Assembly (NCBI GenBank): GCA_045627405.1
Contig: JAZQNP010000037.1
Coordinates: forward strand, 1 to 58,904
Reading direction: 5' to 3'
From: Firm-04 sp045627405
GTDB lineage: Bacteria; Bacillota; Clostridia; Oscillospirales; Ruminococcaceae
Length of the DNA: 58,904 nucleotides
Below, piece after piece: positions 55,661 through 58,904 of this stretch. The notes beneath the pieces were generated by a model that was given only the letters and a program-made list of their open reading frames with translations, did no database searches and was not told where the DNA came from. Every line of letters starts with the position of its first letter. Within the stretch, counting starts at the first letter, position 1. The position numbers were made by a program, and so were the translations under genes.

Positions 55661-55815
55661 GAATGGTTCACTCCTTTCCCTGCGTCCGCGCAGCAAAGAG
55701 CCAGAAGAGCTGTGCGCAGACGAGGATACCTCATTGTATGCGAATCCTGCCGAAAGGTGCAGAATCGGGCGGTGTTCATATTGTCCGAATTAAAAAATAA
55801 TTAAGAATATTCCCC

Positions 55816-55844
55816 TTGTTTTTTAAGGAAATATCTGTTATAAT
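55816..55844 (+). promoter_or_regulatory. Promoter of the ABC transporter gene
   Basis: TTGTTT (55816-55821), 17-base spacer, TATAAT (55839-55844). No BceR-type or other operator is obvious. Confidence 0.8.
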
Positions 55845-55906
55845 TAAATCGTTGCAGAGAAGCGCAACAAAGTCAGAATATGAAGACGACGAAAGGAGCT
55901 TGCATC

Positions 55907-58756
55907 ATGCTTGAAACGAAAGACCTATGCAAAACATATAAGCCGAAAAAAGGCGTACCGGTGACGGCGGTCGATCATGTTTCCCTGCGGTTTCCGGAAA
56001 AGGGCATGGTTTTTCTGCTCGGTAAATCGGGCAGCGGCAAATCGACAATGCTGAATCTGCTGGGCGGTCTGGACAGTTATGACGGCGGCGAGATTATCAT
56101 AAAGGGCATTTCGTCAAAGGATTTCAGCCAGCAGCGTTTTGACAGCTACCGCAATACCTATGTGGGCTTTATTTTCCAGGAATACAATGTGCTGGAAGAA
56201 TTCACAGTCGGAGCGAATATCGCGCTGGCATTGGAATTGCAGGGCAGAACGGCAACGGACGAGGAACTGAACCGGATTCTCACTGCTGTCGATCTGGCGG
56301 GCTACGGCAGCCGCAAGCCGAATGAGCTGTCCGGCGGACAGAAGCAGCGCGTGGCGATTGCGCGTGCGCTGGTCAAGAATCCGGAGATCATCATGGCGGA
56401 CGAACCGACAGGCGCACTGGATTCCAACACCGGCAGACAGGTTCTTGACACCTTGAAGAAGCTCTCGACAGAGAAGCTGGTCATTGTTGTTTCGCATGAC
56501 CGCGAGTATGCCGAGCAGTATGCCGACCGTATCATTGAGCTGGCGGACGGTAAGGTGATCCGCGACGTAGAGGCATTGCACACCGAAGAGGATGGGCAGG
56601 AGAAGCGGCTTGTTTTCCGCTCGACGAGCATTGAAATTCCGGCAGATTATCACCTGACGGAGGAGGACCGCATTCAGATCAACGAGTATCTGGACAATCT
56701 GCGTTCCGGCGCATCTATGATGCTGCCGTCGGCATCGCAGCGTTTTCAGGAGACGGATGAGAGCCGCATCCCGGTGCAGGACGGCTCCAAGTTCAGTCTG
56801 ATCAAGTCGAAGCTGCCGATGAAAAGTGCGTTCAAGATCGGATGCAGCAGCTTAAAGCACAAGCGGTTCCGTCTGGTGATGACGATTCTGCTTTCGGTGG
56901 CAGCCTTCACGATGTTCGCGCTGGTGGATACATTCAGCTCTTATGACCACATCCGTGCCTGTACAGATTCTCTGATCGACAGCGAGGTCAATTATATCTC
57001 GGTGAATAAGTCTGTGAAGCGCGGAAGCGGTCTGGACGAATGGTGGAGTTCATGGGGCTACAAGCTGTCCGAGCAGGATATGAAGGATCTTTCTGCCGAT
57101 ACGGGTCTGGATGTGACGGGCATCTTCATTCCGCGGGGTGCCAGACTTTCTTTCACTTCCCAGTATGATCCGGAATACGAATTTACCAAAGGCAGCTACA
57201 CGGTAAACCTGAACCATTTCTGCGGCTTTGCCGAGATCACGGAGGATTTCATCAAGGATCAGGGCTTTGAGCTTATCGCCGGTAAGGTGCCGGACGGCAG
57301 CAAGAATGAGATTGCGGTCAGCGCGGCACTGTGTGAAACCTTCATCAAGGCGGGCTATCATGCGCCGCTGACGGATGAAGAAATGGAAAACTCCTATACG
57401 GTCGATGAGAAAACCGGTGAGATGAAGTCCACGCTGAAATATGAGAAAATCGGGTCTGCACTGGACATGGTCGGCAAGGTTTTCCTGCTGAACGGTACAG
57501 AGTACACAGTCAGCGGCGTGGTGGATACGCATTTTGATCTCTCCCGTTACGACAGCCTGCTGGAAGACGATGAGCGCAATTCCACCGCGCAGGAACTGCT
57601 CAACTACATGCTTTACAGCGAATATTCGACGGCGGTAAACTATTCGCTGACCGGCTGTGCGATGGTCGGCAAGGGAGCCGTCGAAAAGATGGTGAGAGAA
57701 GAGCCGAGGTATTTTGAGGTTACAGACGGCGGCTTGTGGATGTATCAGAGCGAGGAAACAGATGTCTGGCTGAACATCAGCGCAGACAATCTCACAACGC
57801 TGGAAAACGCGCCGGCAGACGACATTGTCTGGATGAACGGCAAGAAAGATAAGCTGGAAGACGGCGACTTTGTGATTTCACTGAACAGCATTTATATCGG
57901 TTCGAGTTCCTCTGCCACTGAAATGGAGTATTCCATGAAGCTGCAAGGCTTCCTGACCGGTGAAACAGAACCAACGGCAAAGGATGTCAAGGATCTGCTG
58001 AATTCAGCAGGCGGCAGTACCCTGGTCTATAATCTTTACTACTCGGATCCTGAAACCGGAGAGTGGACGGATGATTACGATGCGCAGAACAAGGTCAATA
58101 TCGTCGGCTTTATCAAGCCGGACAGCCGTTACAGTGCAGCTACGGTCGTATCGCAGAGCATTGCAGACAAACTGATCCGCGATCAGGACGGTGTGTATGA
58201 CACCGCAGTGGGCGGCATGCCGGAGTCGCGGGCGGAGGTCGAGGATTTCGTGCGCTACTGCTATCGCAACAACGAGAATGTGAGAGTGCGTTATGAGCTG
58301 AACAATGCTGTGACGTATGAGCTGGACACCGTGAACACGGTTTTGAAAGTGCTTGCAAAGGTGTTTTTGTATATCGGACTTGCGTTTGCAGTCTTTGCCG
58401 CATTGCTGATGGCAAACTTCATTACAACATCCATTCATTACAAGCGGCAGGAGATCGGTATTCTCCGTGCAATCGGCTCGCGCAGCAACGATGTGTTCCG
58501 CATATTCTTCTCCGAGAGCTTTGTAATCGCGATGATCAATTTTGTGATCTCCGCTCTGCTGTGCTTTGCCGGCGTAACGGTGATCAATCTGGTGCTGCGC
58601 AAATTTGCGGGCGTATTGATCACGGTGCTGCATTTCGGCATTCGTCAGGTGCTGCTGCTGCTGGTCATCAGCGTGGCGATTGCAGCGATTGCGAGCTTCC
58701 TGCCGGTGCGCCGGATCGCAGCGAAAAAGCCGATCGACGCAATCCGCGATAAATAA
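55907..58756 (+). CDS. Fused ABC ATPase/FtsX-type permease
   Basis: 949 residues from the ATG at 55907, set by AAAGGAG. The N-terminal ATPase has Walker A GKSGSGKST near 41, signature LSGGQKQR near 142 and Walker B IIMADEPTGALD near 161. A linker leads to one transmembrane helix (about 320-342), a large extracellular domain of about 470 residues, then three C-terminal helices with an FtsX-type core (AIGSRSNDVFRIFF near 855). This MacB/FtsX topology moves signals or peptides across the membrane rather than importing nutrients. Substrate unknown; no sensor kinase or adaptor is adjacent. Confidence 0.92.
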   Translation: MLETKDLCKTYKPKKGVPVTAVDHVSLRFPEKGMVFLLGKSGSGKSTMLNLLGGLDSYDGGEIIIKGISSKDFSQQRFDSYRNTYVGFIFQEYNVLEEFTVGANIALALELQGRTATDEELNRILTAVDLAGYGSRKPNELSGGQKQRVAIARALVKNPEIIMADEPTGALDSNTGRQVLDTLKKLSTEKLVIVVSHDREYAEQYADRIIELADGKVIRDVEALHTEEDGQEKRLVFRSTSIEIPADYHLTEEDRIQINEYLDNLRSGASMMLPSASQRFQETDESRIPVQDGSKFSLIKSKLPMKSAFKIGCSSLKHKRFRLVMTILLSVAAFTMFALVDTFSSYDHIRACTDSLIDSEVNYISVNKSVKRGSGLDEWWSSWGYKLSEQDMKDLSADTGLDVTGIFIPRGARLSFTSQYDPEYEFTKGSYTVNLNHFCGFAEITEDFIKDQGFELIAGKVPDGSKNEIAVSAALCETFIKAGYHAPLTDEEMENSYTVDEKTGEMKSTLKYEKIGSALDMVGKVFLLNGTEYTVSGVVDTHFDLSRYDSLLEDDERNSTAQELLNYMLYSEYSTAVNYSLTGCAMVGKGAVEKMVREEPRYFEVTDGGLWMYQSEETDVWLNISADNLTTLENAPADDIVWMNGKKDKLEDGDFVISLNSIYIGSSSSATEMEYSMKLQGFLTGETEPTAKDVKDLLNSAGGSTLVYNLYYSDPETGEWTDDYDAQNKVNIVGFIKPDSRYSAATVVSQSIADKLIRDQDGVYDTAVGGMPESRAEVEDFVRYCYRNNENVRVRYELNNAVTYELDTVNTVLKVLAKVFLYIGLAFAVFAALLMANFITTSIHYKRQEIGILRAIGSRSNDVFRIFFSESFVIAMINFVISALLCFAGVTVINLVLRKFAGVLITVLHFGIRQVLLLLVISVAIAAIASFLPVRRIAAKKPIDAIRDK

Positions 58757-58787
58757 AAAACGCATTTTGGTGTGGAAGCAAAGAATT

Positions 58788-58823
58788 CAGACCGAGAGCA
58801 TCTCATTGCTCTCGGTCTGTTTT
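58788..58823 (+). terminator. Terminator of the ABC transporter gene
   Basis: A 13-bp perfect stem (58788-58800 with 58807-58819), 6-base loop and TTTT (58820-58823), 31 bases past the stop. Confidence 0.9.
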
Positions 58824-58867
58824 GTTTCTGACATAAATCAGATTTTGGCGGCGTGATCGGGGGACAT

Positions 58868-58888
58868 TGTGGGGACGTTGTCCCCACA
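58868..58888. repeat. Perfect inverted repeat near the right edge
   Basis: TGTGGGGAC and GTCCCCACA flank GTT. It could be a hairpin or part of a dispersed repeat; the window ends too soon to say. Confidence 0.5.
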
Positions 58889-58904
58889 CCCCTGCCGGAG
58901 GGAC

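Overview
The window looks like chromosome from an anaerobic, endospore-lineage Firmicute of the Ruminococcaceae/Oscillospirales type. Three things point there: a SpoIVA/SipL/DpsA-like sporulation block, the rplS-signal peptidase-rbgA-rnhB-yraN gene order of low-GC Gram-positives, and a type IV pilus cluster of the kind seen in ruminococci. Base composition is fairly GC-rich for that group (estimated by eye). Most genes are ordinary housekeeping. I see no rRNA, tRNA, insertion sequence or CRISPR array.

Layout. Bases 1-2920 hold a polyphosphate-polymerase-like pair (VTC domain plus DUF4956, cut by the left edge), a zinc-ribbon/TM2 protein and a small membrane protein. Bases 3079-6003 hold a large BcrAD/HgdC-type ATPase with its own promoter. 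Bases 6123-17010 are the most unusual part. One minus-strand gene run encodes two complete nitrogenase-like sets (NifH-, NifD- and NifK-like, each present twice), followed by HypC, HypD and HypF and an alpha/beta hydrolase. Many junctions are ATGA overlaps. Ahead of it lie a TM1266-type iron-only-hydrogenase-system regulator and an attenuator-like leader. No hypE, hypA or hypB, no hydrogenase subunits and no nifB/E/N are visible.

Bases 17564-36169 are minus-strand housekeeping: CarD, ClpX, ClpP, trigger factor, a phosphoesterase, DUF1284, threonine synthase, YraN, RNase HII, RbgA, two type I signal peptidases, L19, a CobW GTPase overlapping Hsp33, and a transglutaminase-DUF58-MoxR operon. A lipoprotein and a LacI-family regulator diverge at 37146-37593.

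Bases 38678-51844 hold a type IV pilus/competence-type machine: PilC, a PilM-PilN fusion, PilO-like, a 1027-residue PilX-like protein, two pseudopilins, PilD (opposite strand), PilB and PilT. Bases 51913-55660 are the sporulation block: SpoIVA, SipL and a C-terminally short DpsA. A fused ABC ATPase/FtsX-type permease ends the window.

The best candidate for something undescribed is the double nitrogenase-like plus HypCDF operon. NifH-like proteins would feed low-potential electrons to two D/K-like pairs whose cysteine ligands differ in opposite ways. The Hyp proteins normally build the Fe(CN)2CO group of [NiFe] hydrogenases, so their place here raises the question of whether a similar ligand set is used by a nitrogenase-like enzyme. 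That link is inference from gene order only.
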